Assembly: GCA_920105625.2 (NCBI GenBank)
Contig: CAKKTE020000288.1
Location: forward strand, 961,834-1,025,833
Origin: Clusia tigrina
Taxonomy: Eukaryota > Arthropoda > Insecta > Diptera > Clusiidae
Direction: 5' to 3'
DNA: 64,000 bases
Made by a program: the position numbers and the translations under genes. Each line of letters begins with the position of its first letter. The first letter of the stretch is position 1. Below, piece after piece: positions 24,651 through 39,516 of the stretch. The notes under the pieces were generated by a model, which was not told the DNA's origin, did not search any database, and saw nothing but the letters and a program-made list of their open reading frames with translations.

Positions 24651-27600
24651 AATATACAAATGCTTGTAACTTTTTACTTGAGCGTCATAAAACCTTGCAA
24701 TTTTGTAACAAAGTACTCGAGCCTCTTGTCAATTTAAGCTATCGCTCAGAGCTATGCTACCCTTCAGTACAAAATCAAACACTGATAAAACTTCAAATGG
24801 CCCTAACTTCTATACGGTACGTCCTACACTTATCAAAGTTTGCAACATACAAATGCTTGTAACTTTTTACTAGAGCGTCATAAAACCTTGAAATTTTGTA
24901 ACAATAAAGTACTCAAGCTTCTTGTCAATTTAAGCTATCGCTCAAAGCTATGCTACCCTTGAGTCCCAAATCAAACACTGATAAAGCTTCAAATGGCCCT
25001 GACTTCTATACGGTACGTCCTACACCTATCAAAGTTTGCAACATACAAATGCTTGTAACTTTTTACTGGAGCGTCATAAAACCTTGCAATTTTGTAACAA
25101 TAAAGTACTCGAGCCTCTTGTTAATTTAAGCTATCGCTCAAAGCTATGCTACCCTTGAGTCCCAAATCAAACACTGATAAAGCTTCAAATGGCCCTGCCT
25201 TCTATACGGTACGTCCTACACCTATCAAAGTTTGCAACATACAAATGCTTGTAACTTTTTACTGGAGCGTCATAAAACCTTGCAATTTTGTAACAATAAA
25301 GTACTCGAGCCTCTTGTTAATTTAAGCTATCGCTCAAAGCTATGCTACCCTTGAGTCCCAAATCAAACACTGATAAAACTTCAAATGGCCCTAACTCCTA
25401 TACGGTACGTCCTACACCTATCAAAGTTTGCAACATACAAATGCTTGTACCTTTTTACTGGAGCGTCATAAAACCTTGAAATTTTGTAACAGTAAAGTAC
25501 TCGAGCCTCTTGTCAATTTAAGCTATCGCTCAAAGCAATGCTACCCTTGAGTCCCAAATCAAACACTGATAAAGCTTCAAATAGCCCTGACTTCTATACG
25601 GTACGTCCTACACCTATCAAAGTTTGCAACATACAAATGCTTGTAACTTTTTACTGGAGCGTCATAAAACCTTGCAATTTTGTAACAATAAAGCTCGAGC
25701 CTCTTGTTAATTTAAGCTATCGCTCAAAGCTATGCTACCCTTGAGTCCCAAATCAAACACTGATAAAACTTCAAGTGGCCCTAACTTCTATACGGTACGT
25801 CCTACACCTATCAAAGTTTGCAACATACAAATGCCTGTAACTTTTTACTGAAGCGTCATAAAACCTTGAAATGTTGTAACAATAAAGTACTCGAGCCTCT
25901 TGCCAATTTAAGCTATCGCTCAAAGCTATGCTACCATTGAGCCCCAAATCAAACACTGATAAAACTTCAAATGGCCCTAACTTCTATACGGTGCATCCTA
26001 CACCTATCAAAGTTTGCAGCATACAAATGCTTGTAACTTTTTACTGGAGCGCCATAAAACCTTGCAATTTTGTAACAGTAAAGTACTCGACCCTCTTGTC
26101 CATTTAAGCTATCGCTCAAAGCTATGCTACCCTTGAGTCCCAAATCGAACAGTGATAAAACTTCAAATGGCCCTAACCACTATACGGTACGTCCTACACC
26201 TATCAAAGTTTGCAACAAACAAATGCTTGTAACTTTTTACTGGAACGTCATAAAACCTTGCAATTTTGTAACAATAAAGTACTCGAGCCTCTTGTCAATT
26301 TAAGCAATCGCTTAAAGCTATGCTACCTTTGAGTCCCAAATCAAACACTTATAAAACTTCAAATGGCCCTAACTTCTATACGGTACGTCCTACACCTATC
26401 AAAGTTTGCAACATACAAATGCTTGTAACTTTTTACTAGAGCTTCATAAAACCTTGAAATTTTGTAACAATAAAGTACTCGAGCCTCTTGTCAATTTAAG
26501 CTATCGCTCAAAGCTATGCTACCCTTGAGTCCCAAATCAAACACTGATAAAACTGAAAATGGCCCTAACTTCTATACGGTACGTCCTACACTTATCAAAG
26601 TTTGCAACATACAAATGCTTGTAACTTTTTACTGGAGCGTCATAAAACCTCAAAATATTGTAACAATAAAGTACTCGAGCCTCTTGTCAATTTAAGCAAT
26701 CGCTTAAAGCTATGCTACCTTTGAGTCCCAAATCAAACACTGATAAAACTTCAAATGGCCCTAACTTATATACGGTACGTCCTACACCTATCAAAGTTTG
26801 CAATATACAAATGCTTGTAACTTTTTACTTGAGCGTCATAAAACCTTGCAATTTTGTAACAAAGTACTCGAGTCTCTTGTCAATTTAAGCTATCGCTCAG
26901 AGCTATGCTACCCTTCAGTACAAAATCAAACACTGATAAAACTTCAAATGGCCCTAACTTCTATACGGTACGTCCTACACTTATCAAAGTTTGCAACATA
27001 CAAATGCTTGTAACTTTTTACTAGAGCGTCATAAAACCTTGAAATTTTGTAACAATAAAGTACTCAAGCTTCTTGTCAATTTAAGCTATCGCTCAAAGCT
27101 ATGCTACCCTTGAGTCCCAAATCAAACACTGATAAAGCTTCAAATGGCCCTGACTTCTATACGGTACGTCCTACACCTATCAAAGTTTGCAACATACAAA
27201 TGCTTGTAACTTTTTACTGGAGCGTCATAAAACCTTGCAATTTTGTAACAATAAAGTACTCGAGCCTCTTGTTAATTTAAGCTATCGCTCAAAGCTATGC
27301 TACCCTTGAGTCCCAAATCAAACACTGATAAAACTTCAAATGGCCCTAACTCCTATACGGTACGTCCTACACCTATCAAAGTTTGCAACATACAAATGCT
27401 TGTACCTTTTTACTGGAGCGTCATAAAACCTTGAAATTTTGTAACAGTAAAGTACTCGAGCCTCTTGTCAATTTAAGCTATCGCTCAAAGCAATGCTACC
27501 CTTGAGTCCCAAATCAAACACTGATAAAGCTTCAAATGGCCCTGACTTCTATACGGTACGTCCTACACCTATCAAAGTTTGCAGCATACAAATGCTTGTA

Positions 27601-28560
27601 ACTTTTTACTGGAGCGTCATAAAACCTTGCAATTTTGTAACAATAAAGCTCGAGCCTCTTGTTAATTTAAGCTATCGCTCAAAGCTATGCTACCCTTGAG
27701 TCCCAAATCAAACACTGATAAAACTTCAAATGGCCCTAACTCCTATACGGTACGTCCTACACCTATCAAAGTTTGCAACATACAAATGCTTGTACCTTTT
27801 TACTGGAGCGTCAAAAAACCTTGAAATTTTGTAACAGTAAAGTACTCGAGCCTCTTGTCAATTTAAGCTATCGCTCAAAGCAATGCTACCCTTGAGTCCC
27901 AAATCGAACACTGATAAAACTTCAAATGGCCCTAACTTCTATACGGTACGTCCTACACCTATCAAAGGTTGCAGCATACAAATGCTTGTAACTTTTTACT
28001 GGAGCGTCATAAAACCTTGCAATTTTGTAACAATAAAGTACTCGAGCCTCTTGTCAATTTAATCTATCGCTCAAAGCTATGCTACCCTTGAGTCCCAAAT
28101 CAAACACTGATATAGCTTCAAATGGCCCTGACTTCTATACGGTACGTCCTACAGCTATCAAAGTTTGCAACATACAAATGCTTGTAACTTTTTACTGGAG
28201 CGTCACAAAACCTTGCAATTTTGTAACAATAAAGTACTCGAGCCTCTTGTTAATTTAAGCTATCGCTCAAAGCTATGCTACCCTTGAGTCCCAAATCAAA
28301 CACTGATAAAACTTCAAATGGCCCTAACTTCTATACGGTACGTCCTACACCTATCAAAGTTTGCAACATACAAATGCCTGTAACTTTTTACTGAAGCGTC
28401 ATAAAACCTTGAAATGTTGTAACAATAAAGTACTCGAGCCTCTTGTCAATTTAAGCTATCGCTCAAAGCTATGCTACCATTGAGCCCCAAATCAAACACT
28501 GATAAAACTTCAAATGGCCCTAACTTCTATACGGTGCGTCCTACACCTATCAAAGTTTGC
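24651..28560 (+). repeat. Higher-order repeat D3: 11- and 10-monomer versions, offsets 2,151 and 1,955 bp
   Basis: The monomer with the 3-bp deletion AACAAAGTAC starts at 24,651 and again at 26,802 (offset 2,151 bp). The downstream monomer with the 2-bp deletion AAAGCTCGAG recurs at 1,955 bp. The first copy therefore has one additional monomer (near 25,238, with CCCTGCCTTC), and the rest of the order is the same. Marks such as CTCAAGCTTCTTG and CTAACTCCTATACGG appear in both. Confidence 0.83.
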
Positions 28561-31500
28561 AGCATACAAATGCTTGTAACTTTTTACTGGAGCGCCATAA
28601 AACCTTGCAATTTTGTAACAATAAAGTACTCGACCCTCTTGTTAATTTAAGCTCTCGCTCAAAGCTATGCTACCCTTCAGTTCCAAATCAAACACTGATA
28701 AAACTGCAAATGGCCCTAACTTCTATACGGTACGTCCTACACTTATCAAAGTTTGCAACATACAAATGCTTGTAACTTTTTACTGGAGCGCCATAAAACC
28801 TTGCAATTTTCTAACAATAAAGTACTCGACCCTCTTGTTAATTTAAGCTCTCGCTCAAAGCTATGCTACCCTTCAGTTCCAAATCAAACACTGATAAAAC
28901 TGCAAATGGCCCTAACTACTATACGGTACGTCCTACACCTATCAAAGTTTGCAACAAACAAGTGCTTGTAACTTTTTACTGGAACGTCATAAAACCTTGC
29001 AATTTTGTAACAATAAAGTACTCGAGCCTCTTGTCAATTTAAGCAATCGCTTAAAGCTATGCTACCATTGAGTCCCAAATCAAACACTTATAAAACTTCA
29101 AATGGCGCTAACTTCTATACGGTACGTCCTACACCTATCAAAGTTTGCAACATACAAATGCTTGTAACTTTTTACTAGAGCTTCATAAAACCTTGAAATT
29201 TTGTAACAATAAAGTACTCGAGCCTCTTGTCAATTTAAGCTATCGCTCAAAGCTATGCTACCCTTGAGTCCCAAATCAAATACTGATAAAACTGAAAATG
29301 GCCCTAACTTCTATACGGTACGTCCTACACTTATCAAAGTTTGCAACATACAAATGCTTGTAACTTTTTACTGGAGCGTCATAAAACCTCAAAATATTGT
29401 AACAATAAAGTACTCGAGCCTCTTGTCAATTTAAGCAATCGCTTAAAGCTATGCTACCTTTGAGTCCCAAATCAAACACTGATAAAACTTCAAATGGCCC
29501 TAACTCCTATACGGTACGTCCTACACCTATCAAAGTTTGCAACATACAAATGCTTGTACCTTTTTACTGGAGCGTCATAAAAACTTGAAATTTTGTAACA
29601 GTAAAGTACTCGAGCCTCTTGTCAATTTAAGCTATCGCTCAAAGCAATGCTACCCTTGAGTCCCAAATCAAACACTGATAAAGCTTCAAATGGCCCTGAC
29701 TTCTATACGGTACGTCCTACACCTATCAAAGTTTGCAACATACAAATGCTTGTAACTTTTTACTGGAGCGTCATAAAACCTTGCAATTTTCTAACAATAA
29801 AGCTCGAGCCTCTTGTTAATTTAAGCTATCGCTCAAAGCTATGCTACCCTTGAGTCCCAAATCAAACACTGATAAAACTTCAAATGGCCCTAACTCCTAT
29901 ACGGTACGTCCTACACCTATCAAAGTTTGCAACATACAAATGCTTGTACCTTTTTACTGGAGCGTCATAAAACCTTGAAATTTTGTAACAGTAAAGTACT
30001 CGAGCCTCTTGTCAATTTAAGCTATCGCTCAAAGCAATGCTACCCTTGAGTCCCAAATCGAACACTGATAAAACTTCAAATGGCCCTAACTTCTATACGG
30101 TACGTCCTACACCTATCAAAGGTTGCAGCATACAAATGCTTGTAACTTTTTACTGGAGCGTCATAAAACCTTGAAATTTTGTAACAATAAAGTACTCGAG
30201 CCTCTTGTCAATTTAATCTATCGCTCAAAGCTATGCTACCCTTGAGTCCCAAATCAAACACTGATATAGCTTCAAATGGCCCTGACTTCTATACGGTACG
30301 TCCTACAGCTATCAAAGTTTGCAACATACAAATGCTTGTAACTTTTTACTGGAGCGTCACAAAACCTTGCAATTTTGTAACAATAAAGTACTCGAGCCTC
30401 TTGTTAATTTAAGCTATCGCTCAAAGCTATGCTACCCTTGAGTCCCAAATCAAACACTGATAAAACTTCAAATGGCCCTAACTTCTATACGGTACGTCCT
30501 ACACCTATCAAAGTTTGCAACATACAAATGCTTGTAACTTTTTACTGGAGCGTCATAAAACCTTGCAATTTTGTAACAATAAAGTACTCGAGCCTCTTGT
30601 TAATTTAAGCTATCGCTCAAAGCTATGCTACCCTTGAGTCCCAAATCAAACACTGATAAAGCTTCAAATGGCCCTGACTTCTATACGGTAGGTCCTACAG
30701 CTATCAAAGTTTGCAACATACAAATGCTTGTAACTTTTTACTGGAGCGTCATAAAACCTTGCAATTTTGTAACAATAAAGTACTCGAGCCTCTTGTTAAT
30801 TTAAGCTATCGCTCAAAGCTATGCTACCCTTGAGTCCCAAATCAAACACTGATAAAACTTCAAATGGCCCTAACTCCTATACGGTACGTCCTACACCTAT
30901 CAAAGTTTGCAACATACAAATGCTTGTACCTTTTTACTGGAGCGTCATAAAACCTTGAAATTTTGTAACAGTAAAGTACTCGAGCCTCTTGTCTATTTAA
31001 GCTATCGCTCAAAGCTATGCTACCCCTGAGTCCCAAATCAAACACTGATAAAACTTCAAATGGCCCTAACTTCTATACGGTACGTCCTACACTTATCAAA
31101 GTTTGCAACATACAAATGCTTGTAACTTTTTACTGGAGCGCCATAAAACCTTGCAATTTTCTAACAATAAAGTACTCGACCCTCTTGTTAATTTAAGCTC
31201 TCGCTCAAAGCTATGCTACCCTTCAGTTCCAAATCAAACACTGATAAAACTGCAAATGGCCCTAACTTCTATACGGTACGTCCTACACTTATCAAAGTTT
31301 GCAACATACAAATGCTTGTAACTTTTTACTGGAGCGTCATAAAACCTCAAAATATTGTAACAATAAAGTACTCGAGCCTCTTGTCAATTTAAGTTATCGC
31401 TCAAAGCTATGCTACCCCTGAGTCCCAAATCAAACACTGATAAAACTTCAAATGGCCCTAACTTCTATACGGTACGTCCTACACCTATCAAAGTTTGCAA

Positions 31501-32086
31501 CATACAAATGCTTGTAACTTTTTACTGTAGCGTCATAAAACCTTGAAATTTTGTAACAGTAAAGTACTCGACCCTCTTGTCAATTTAAGCTATCGCTCAA
31601 AGCTATGCTACCCTTGAGTCCCAAATCGAACAGTGATAAAACTTCAAATGGCCCTAACTACTATACGGTACGTCCTACACCTATCAAAGTTTGCAACAAA
31701 CAAGTGCTTGTAACTTTTTACTGGAACGTCATAAAACCTTGCAATTTTGTAACAATAAAGTACTCGAGCCTCTTGTCAATTTAAGCAATCGCTTAAAGCT
31801 ATGCTACCTTTGAGTCCCAAATCAAACACTTATAAAACTTCAAATGGCGCTAACTTCTATACGGTACGTCCTACACCTATCAAAGTTTGCAACATACAAA
31901 TGCTTGTAACTTTTTACTAGAGCTTCATAAAACCTTGAAATTTTGTAACAATAAAGTACTCGAGCCTCTTGTCAATTTAAGCTATCGCTCAAAGCTATGC
32001 TACCCTTGAGTCCCAAATCAAATACTGATAAAACTTAAAATGGCCCTAACTTCTATACGGTACGTCCTACACTTATCAAAGTTTGC
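28561..32086 (+). repeat. Mixed satellite monomers of D type
   Basis: Eighteen monomers are rearranged from the same set as the flanking units. Two adjacent monomers at 28,561 and 28,757 are near duplicates (GGAGCGCC, CTCGACCCTCTTGTTAATTT, CTCTCGCTC, CAGTTCC). The rare AACAAGTGCTTG is seen only near 28,970 and 31,702 as far as I can find, linking segments about 2.73 kb (14 monomers) apart. ACCCCTGAGTCC occurs near 31,024 and 31,414, two monomers apart. Confidence 0.7.
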
Positions 32087-35000
32087 AACATACAAATGCT
32101 TGTAACTTTTTACTGGAGCGTCATAAAACCTCAAAATATTGTAACAATAAAGTACTCGAGCCTCTTGTCAATTTAAGCAATCGCTTAAAGCTATGCTACC
32201 TTTGAGTCCCAAATCAAACACTGATAAAACTTCAAATGGCCCTAACTTCTATACGGTACGTCCTACACCTATCAAAGTTTGCAATATACAAATGCTTGTA
32301 ACTTTTTACTTGAGCGTCATAAAACCTTGCAATTTTGTAACAAAGTACTCGAGCCTCTTGTCAATTTAAGCTATCGCTCAGAGCTATGCTACCCTTCAGT
32401 ACAAAATCAAACACTGATAAAACTTCAAATGGCCCTAACTTCTATACGGTACGTCCTACACTTATCAAAGTTTGCAACATACAAATGCTTGTAACTTTTT
32501 ACTAGAGCGTCATAAAACCTTGAAATTTTGTAACAATAAAGTACTCAAGCTTCTTGCCAATTTAAGCTATCGCTCAAAGCTATGCTACCCTTGAGTCCCA
32601 AATCAAACACTGATAAAGCTTCAAATGGCCCTGACTTCTATACGGTACGTCCTACACCTATCAAAGTTTGCAACATACAAATGCTTGTAACTTTTTACTG
32701 GAGCGTCATAAAACCTTGCAATTTTGTAACAATAAAGTACTCGAGCCTCTTGTTAATTTAAGCTATCGCTCAAAGCTATGCTACCCTTGAGTCCCAAATC
32801 AAACACTGATAAAACTTCAAATGGCCCTAACTCCTATACGGTACGTCCTACACCTATCAAAGTTTGCAACATACAAATGCTTGTACCTTTTTACTGGAGC
32901 GTCATAAAACCTTGAAATTTTGTAACAGTAAAGTACTCGAGCCTCTTGTCAATTTAAGCTATCGCTCAAAGCAATGCTACCCTTGAGTCCCAAATCAAAC
33001 ACTGATAAAGCTTCAAATGGCCCTGACTTCTATACGGTACGTCCTACACCTATCAAAGTTTGCAACATACAAATGCTTGTAACTTTTTACTGGAGCGTCA
33101 TAAAACCTTGCAATTTTGTAACAATAAAGCTCGAGCCTCTTGTTAATTTAAGCTATCGCTCAAAGCTATGCTACCCTTGAGTCCCAAATCAAACACTGAT
33201 AAAACTTCAAATGGCCCTAACTCCTATACGGTACGTCCTACACCTATCCAAGTTTGCAACATACAAATGCTTGTACCTTTTTACTGGAGCGTCATAAAAC
33301 CTTGATATTTTGTAACAGTAAAGTACTCGAGCCTCTTGTCAATTTAAGCTATCGCTCAAAGCTATGCTACCCTTGAGTCCCAAATCGAACACTGATAAAA
33401 CTTCAAATGGCCCTAACTTCTATACGGTACGTCCTACACCTATCAAAGGTTGCAGCATACAAATGCTTGTAACTTTTTACTGGAGCGTCATAAAACCTTG
33501 AAATTTTGTAACAATAAAGTACTCGAGCCTCTTGTCAATTTAATCTATCGCTCAAAGCTATGCTACCCTTGAGTCCCAAATCAAACACTGATATAGCTTC
33601 AAATGGCCCTGACTTCTATACGGTACGTCCTACAGCTATCAAAGTTTGCAACATACAAATGCTTGTAACTTTTTACTGGAGCGTCACAAAACCTTGCAAT
33701 TTTGTAACAATAAAGTACTCGAGCCTCTTGTTAATTTAAGCTATCGCTCAAAGCTATGCTACCCTTGAGTCCCAAATCAAACACTGATAAAACTTCAAAT
33801 GGCCCTAACTTCTATACGGTACGTCCTACACCTATCAAAGTTTGCAACATACAAATGCTTGTAACTTTTTACTGGAGCGTCATAAAACCTTGCAATTTTG
33901 TAACAATAAAGTACTCGAGCCTCTTGTTAATTTAAGCTATCGCTCAAAGCTATGCTACCCTTGAGTCCCAAATCAAACACTGATAAAGCTTCAAATGGCC
34001 CTGACTTCTATACGGTACGTCCTACACCTATCAAAGTTTGCAACATACAAATGCTTGTAACTTTTTACTGGAGCGTCATAAAACCTCAAAATATTGTAAC
34101 AATAAAGTACTCGAGCCTCTTGTCAATTTAAGCAATCGCTTAAAGCTATGCTACCTTTGAGTCCCAAATCAAACACTGATAAAACTTCAAATGGCCCTAA
34201 CTTCTATACGGTACGTCCTACACCTATCAAAGTTTGCAATATACAAATGCTTGTAACTTTTTACTTGAGCGTCATAAAACCTTGCAATTTTGTAACAAAG
34301 TACTCGAGCCTCTTGTCAATTTAAGCTATCGCTCAGAGCTATGCTACCCTTCAGTACAAAATCAAACACTGATAAAACTTCAAATGGCCCTAACTTCTAT
34401 ACGGTACGTCCTACACTTATCAAAGTTTGCAACATACAAATGCTTGTAACTTTTTACTAGAGCGTCATAAAACCTTGAAATTTTGTAACAATAAAGTACT
34501 CAAGCTTCTTGCCAATTTAAGCTATCGCTCAAAGCTATGCTACCCTTGAGTCCCAAATCAAACACTGATAAAGCTTCAAATGGCCCTGACTTCTATACGG
34601 TACGTCCTACACCTATCAAAGTTTGCAACATACAAATGCTTGTAACTTTTTACTGGAGCGTCATAAAACCTTGCAATTTTGTAACAATAAAGTACTCGAG
34701 CCTCTTGTTAATTTAAGCTATCGCTCAAAGCTATGCTACCCTTGAGTCCCAAATCAAACACTGATAAAACTTCAAATGGCCCTAACTCCTATACGGTACG
34801 TCCTACACCTATCAAAGTTTGCAACATACAAATGCTTGTACCTTTTTACTGGAGCGTCATAAAACCTTGAAATTTTGTAACAGTAAAGTACTCGAGCCTC
34901 TTGTCAATTTAAGCTATCGCTCAAAGCAATGCTACCCTTGAGTCCCAAATCAAACACTGATAAAGCTTCAAATGGCCCTGACTTCTATACGGTACGTCCT

Positions 35001-35996
35001 ACACCTATCAAAGTTTGCAACATACAAATGCTTGTAACTTTTTACTGGAGCGTCATAAAACCTTGCAATTTTGTAACAATAAAGCTCGAGCCTCTTGTTA
35101 ATTTAAGCTATCGCTCAAAGCTATGCTACCCTTGAGTCCCAAATCAAACACTGATAAAACTTCAAATGGCCCTAACTCCTATACGGTACGTCCTACACCT
35201 ATCCAAGTTTGCAACATACAAATGCTTGTACCTTTTTACTGGAGCGTCATAAAACCTTGAAATTTTGTAACAGTAAAGTACTCGAGCCTCTTGTCAATTT
35301 AAGCTATCGCTCAAAGCAATGCTACCCTTGAGTCCCAAATCGAACACTGATAAAACTTCAAATGGCCCTAACTTCTATACGGTACGTCCTACACCTATCA
35401 AAGGTTGCAGCATACAAATGCTTGTAACTTTTTACTGGAGCGTCATAAAACCTTGAAATTTTGTAACAATAAAGTACTCGAGCCTCTTGTCAATTTAATC
35501 TATCGCTCAAAGCTATGCTACCCTTGAGTCCCAAATCAAACACTGATATAGCTTCAAATGGCCCTGACTTCTATACGGTACGTCCTACAGCTATCAAAGT
35601 TTGCAACATACAAATGCTTGTAACTTTTTACTGGAGCGTCACAAAACCTTGCAATTTTGTAACAATAAAGTACTCGAGCCTCTTGTTAATTTAAGCTATC
35701 GCTCAAAGCTATGCTACCCTTGAGTCCCAAATCAAACACTGATAAAACTTCAAATGGCCCTAACTTCTATACGGTACGTCCTACACCTATCAAAGTTTGC
35801 AACATACAAATGCTTGTAACTTTTTACTGGAGCGTCATAAAACCTTGCAATTTTGTAACAATAAAGTACTCGAGCCTGTTGTTAATTTAAGCTATCGCTC
35901 AAAGCTATGCTACCCTTGAGTCCCAAATCAAACACTGATAAAGCTTCAAATGGCCCTGACTTCTATACGGTACGTCCTACACCTATCAAAGTTTGC
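32087..35996 (+). repeat. Higher-order repeat D4: 10-monomer unit, two copies, 1,955 bp
   Basis: 32,087-34,041 and 34,042-35,996 are tandem copies. 1,955 equals ten monomers of 196 minus one 3-bp and one 2-bp deletion, both present in each copy. A variant I find nowhere else, CACCTATCCAAG, lies at 33,241 and 35,196, exactly 1,955 bp apart. Differences are few: TTGATATTTTG near 33,303 against TTGAAATTTTG, GCTATGC near 33,362 against GCAATGC, and GAGCCTGTTG near 35,876. This is one of the most recent duplications in the window. Confidence 0.93.
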
Positions 35997-36778
35997 AACA
36001 TACAAATGCTTGTAACTTTTTACTGGAGCGTCATAAAACCTTGCAATTTTGTAACAATAAAGTACTCGAGCCTCTTGTTAATTTAAGCTATCGCTCAAAG
36101 CTATGCTACCCTTGAGTCCCAAATCAAACACTGATAAAACTTCAAATGGCCCTAACTCCTATACGGTACGTCCTACACCTATCAAAGTTTGCAACATACA
36201 AATGCTTGTACCTTTTTACTGGAGCGTCATAAAACCTTGAAATTTTGTAACAGTAAAGTACTCGAGCCTCTTGTCTATTTAAGCTATCGCTCAAAGCAAT
36301 GCTACCCTTGAGTCCCAAATCAAACACTGATAAAGCGTCAAATGGCCCTGACTTCTATACGGTACGTCCTACACCTATCAAAGTTTGCAACATACAAATG
36401 CTTGTAACTTTTTACTGGAGCGTCATAAAACCTTGCAATTTTGTAACAATAAAGCTCGAGCCTCTTGTTAATTTAAGCTATCGCTCAAAGCTATGCTACC
36501 CTTGAGTCCCAAATCAAACACTGATAAAACTTCAAGTGGCCCTAACTTCTATACGGTACGTCCTACACCTATCAAAGTTTGCAACATACACATGCCAGTA
36601 ACTTTTTACTGAAGCGTCATAAAACCTTGAAATGTTGTAACAATAAAGTACTCGAGCCTCTTGTCAATTTAAGCTATCGCTCAAAGCTATGCTACCATTG
36701 AGCCCCAAATCAAACACTGATAAAACTTCAAATGGCCCTAACTTCTATACGGTGCGTCCTACACCTATCAAAGTTTGC
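35997..36778 (+). repeat. Satellite monomers linking D4 to D6
   Basis: Four monomers continue the D4 order. They include a fresh copy of the 2-bp-deleted AAAGCTCGAG monomer (near 36,453), offset by about 1,370 bp from the one at 35,082. A local oddity is ACATACACATGCCAGTAAC near 36,585, where the related copies elsewhere read ACATACAAATGCCTGTAAC. Confidence 0.7.
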
Positions 36779-39516
36779 AGCATACAAATGCTTGTAACTT
36801 TTTACTGGAGCGCCATAAAACCTTGCAATTTTCTAACAATAAAGTACTCGACCCTCTTGTTAATTTAAGCTCTCGCTCAAAGCTATGCTACCCTTCAGTT
36901 CCAAATCAACCACTGATAAAACTGCAAATGGTTCTAACTTCTATACGGTACGTCCTACACTTATCAAAGTTTGCAACATACAAATGCTTGTAACTTTTTA
37001 CTGGAGCGTCATAAAACCTCAAAATATTGTAACAATAAAGTACTCGAGCCTCTTGTCAATTTAAGTTATCGCTCAAAGCTATGCTACCCTTGAGTCCCAA
37101 ATCAAACACTGATAAAACTTCAAATGGCCCTAACTTCTATACGGTACGTCCTACACCTATCAAAGTTTGCAACATACAAATGCTTGTAACTTTTTACTGT
37201 AGCGTCATAAAACCTTGAAATTTTGTAACAGTAAAGTACTCGACCCTCTTGTCAATTTAAGCTATCGCTCAAAGCTATGCTACCCTTGAGTCCCAAATCG
37301 AACAGTGATAAAACTTCAAATGGCCCTAACTACTATACGGTACGTCCTACACCTATCAAAGTTTGCAACAAACAAATGCTTGTAACTTTTTACTGGAACG
37401 TCATAAAACCTTGCAATTTTGTAACAATAAAGTACTCGAGCCTCTTGTTAATTTAAGCAATCGCTTAAAGCTATGCTACCTTTGAGTCCCAAATCAAACA
37501 CTTATAAAACTTCAAATGGCCCTAACTTCTATACGGTACGTCCTACACCTATCAAAGTTTGCAACATACAAATGCTTGTAACTTTTTACTAGAGCTTCAT
37601 AAAACCTTGAAATTTTGTAACAATAAAGTACTCGAGCCTCTTGTCAATTTAAGCTATCGCTCAAAGCTATGCTACCCTTGAGTCCCAAATCAAACACTGA
37701 TAAAACTGAAAATGGCCCTAACTTCTATACGGTACGTCCTACACTTATCAAAGTTTGCAACATACAAATGCTTGTAACTTTTTACTGGAGCGTCATAAAA
37801 CCTCAAAAAATTGTAACAATAAAGTACTCGAGCCTCTTGTCAATTTAAGCAATCGCTTAAAGCTATGCTACCTTTGAGTCCCAAATCAAACACTGATAAA
37901 ACTTCAAATGGCCCTAACTTCTATACGGTACGTCCTACACCTATCAAAGTTTGCAATATACAAATGCTTGTAACTTTTTACTTGAGCGTCATAAAACCTT
38001 GCAATTTTGTAACAAAGTACTCGAGCCTCTTGTCAATTTAAGCTATCGCTCAGAGCTATGCTACCCTTCAGTACAAAATCAAACACTGATAAAACTTCAA
38101 ATGGCCCTAACTTCTATACGGTACGTCCTACACTTATCAAAGTTTGCAACATACAAATGCTTGTAACTTTTTACTAGAGCGTCATAAAACCTTGCAATTT
38201 TCTAACAATAAAGTACTCGACCCTCTTGTTAATTTAAGCTCTCGCTCAAAGCTATGCTACCCTTCAGTTCCAAATCAACCACTGATAAAACTGCAAATGG
38301 CCCTAACTTCTATACGGTACGTCCTACACTTATCAAAGTTTGCAACATACAAATGCTTGTAACTTTTAACTGGAGCGTCATAAAACCTCAAAATATTGTA
38401 ACAATAAAGTACTCGAGCCTCTTGTCAATTTAAGTTATCGCTCAAAGCTATGCTACCCTTGAGTCCCAAATCAAACACTGATAAAACTTCAAATGGCCCT
38501 AACTTCTATACGGTACGTTCTACACCTATCAAAGTTTGCAACATACAAATGCTTGTAACTTTTTACTGTAGCGTCATAAAACCTTGAAATTTTGTAACAG
38601 TAAAGTACTCGACCGTCTTGTCAATTTAAGCTATCGCTCAAAGCTATGCTACCCTTGAGTCCCAAATCGAACAGTGATAAAACTTCAAATGGCCCTAACT
38701 ACTATACGGTACGTCCTACACCTATCAAAGTTTGCAACAAACAAATGCTTGTAACTTTTTACTGGAACGTCATAAAACCTTGCAATTTTGTAACAATAAA
38801 GTACTCGAGCCTCTTGTTAATTTAAGCAATCGCTTAAAGCTATGCTACCTTTGAGTCCCAAATCAAACACTTATAAAACTTCAAATGGCCCTAACTTCTA
38901 TACGGTACGTCCTACACCTATCAAAGTTTGCAACATACAAATGCTTGTAACTTTTTACTAGAGCTTCATAAAACCTTGAAATTTTGTAACAATAAAGTAC
39001 TCGAGCCTCTTGTCAATTTAAGCTATCGCTCAAAGCTATGCTACCCTTGAGTCCCAAATCAAACACTGATAAAACTGAAAATGGCCCTAACTTCTATACG
39101 GTACGTCCTACACTTATCAAAGTTTGCAACATACAAATGCTTGTAACTTTTTACTGGAGCGTCATAAAACCTCAAAATATTGTAACAATAAAGTACTCGA
39201 GCCTCTTGTCAATTTAAGCAATCGCTTAAAGCTATGCTACCTTTGAGTCCCAAATCAAACACTGATAAAACTTCAAATGGCCCTAACTTCTATACGGTAC
39301 GTCCTACACTTATCAAAGTTTGCAATATACAAATGCTTGTAACTTTTTACTTGAGCGTCATAAAACCTTGCAATTTTGTAACAAAGTACTCGAGCCTCTT
39401 GTCAATTTAAGCTATCGCTCAGAGCTATGCTACCCTTCAGTACAAAATCAAACACTGATAAAACTTCAAATGGCCCTAACTTCTATACGGTACGTCCTAC
39501 ACTTATCAAAGTTTGC
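36779..39516 (+). repeat. Higher-order repeat D6: 7-monomer unit, two copies, 1,369 bp
   Basis: 36,779-38,147 and 38,148-39,516 share the same monomer order. 1,369 is seven times 196 minus the 3-bp AACAAAGTAC deletion (near 38,012 and 39,381). Both copies carry AAATCAACCACTG, which is otherwise rare. The first monomer of copy 2 is a hybrid: its left end is ACTAGAGCGTC, as in the preceding D monomers, and its right part is the TTTTCTAAC and CTCGACCC type. The breakpoint therefore lies within about 40 bp of 38,190. Confidence 0.9.
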
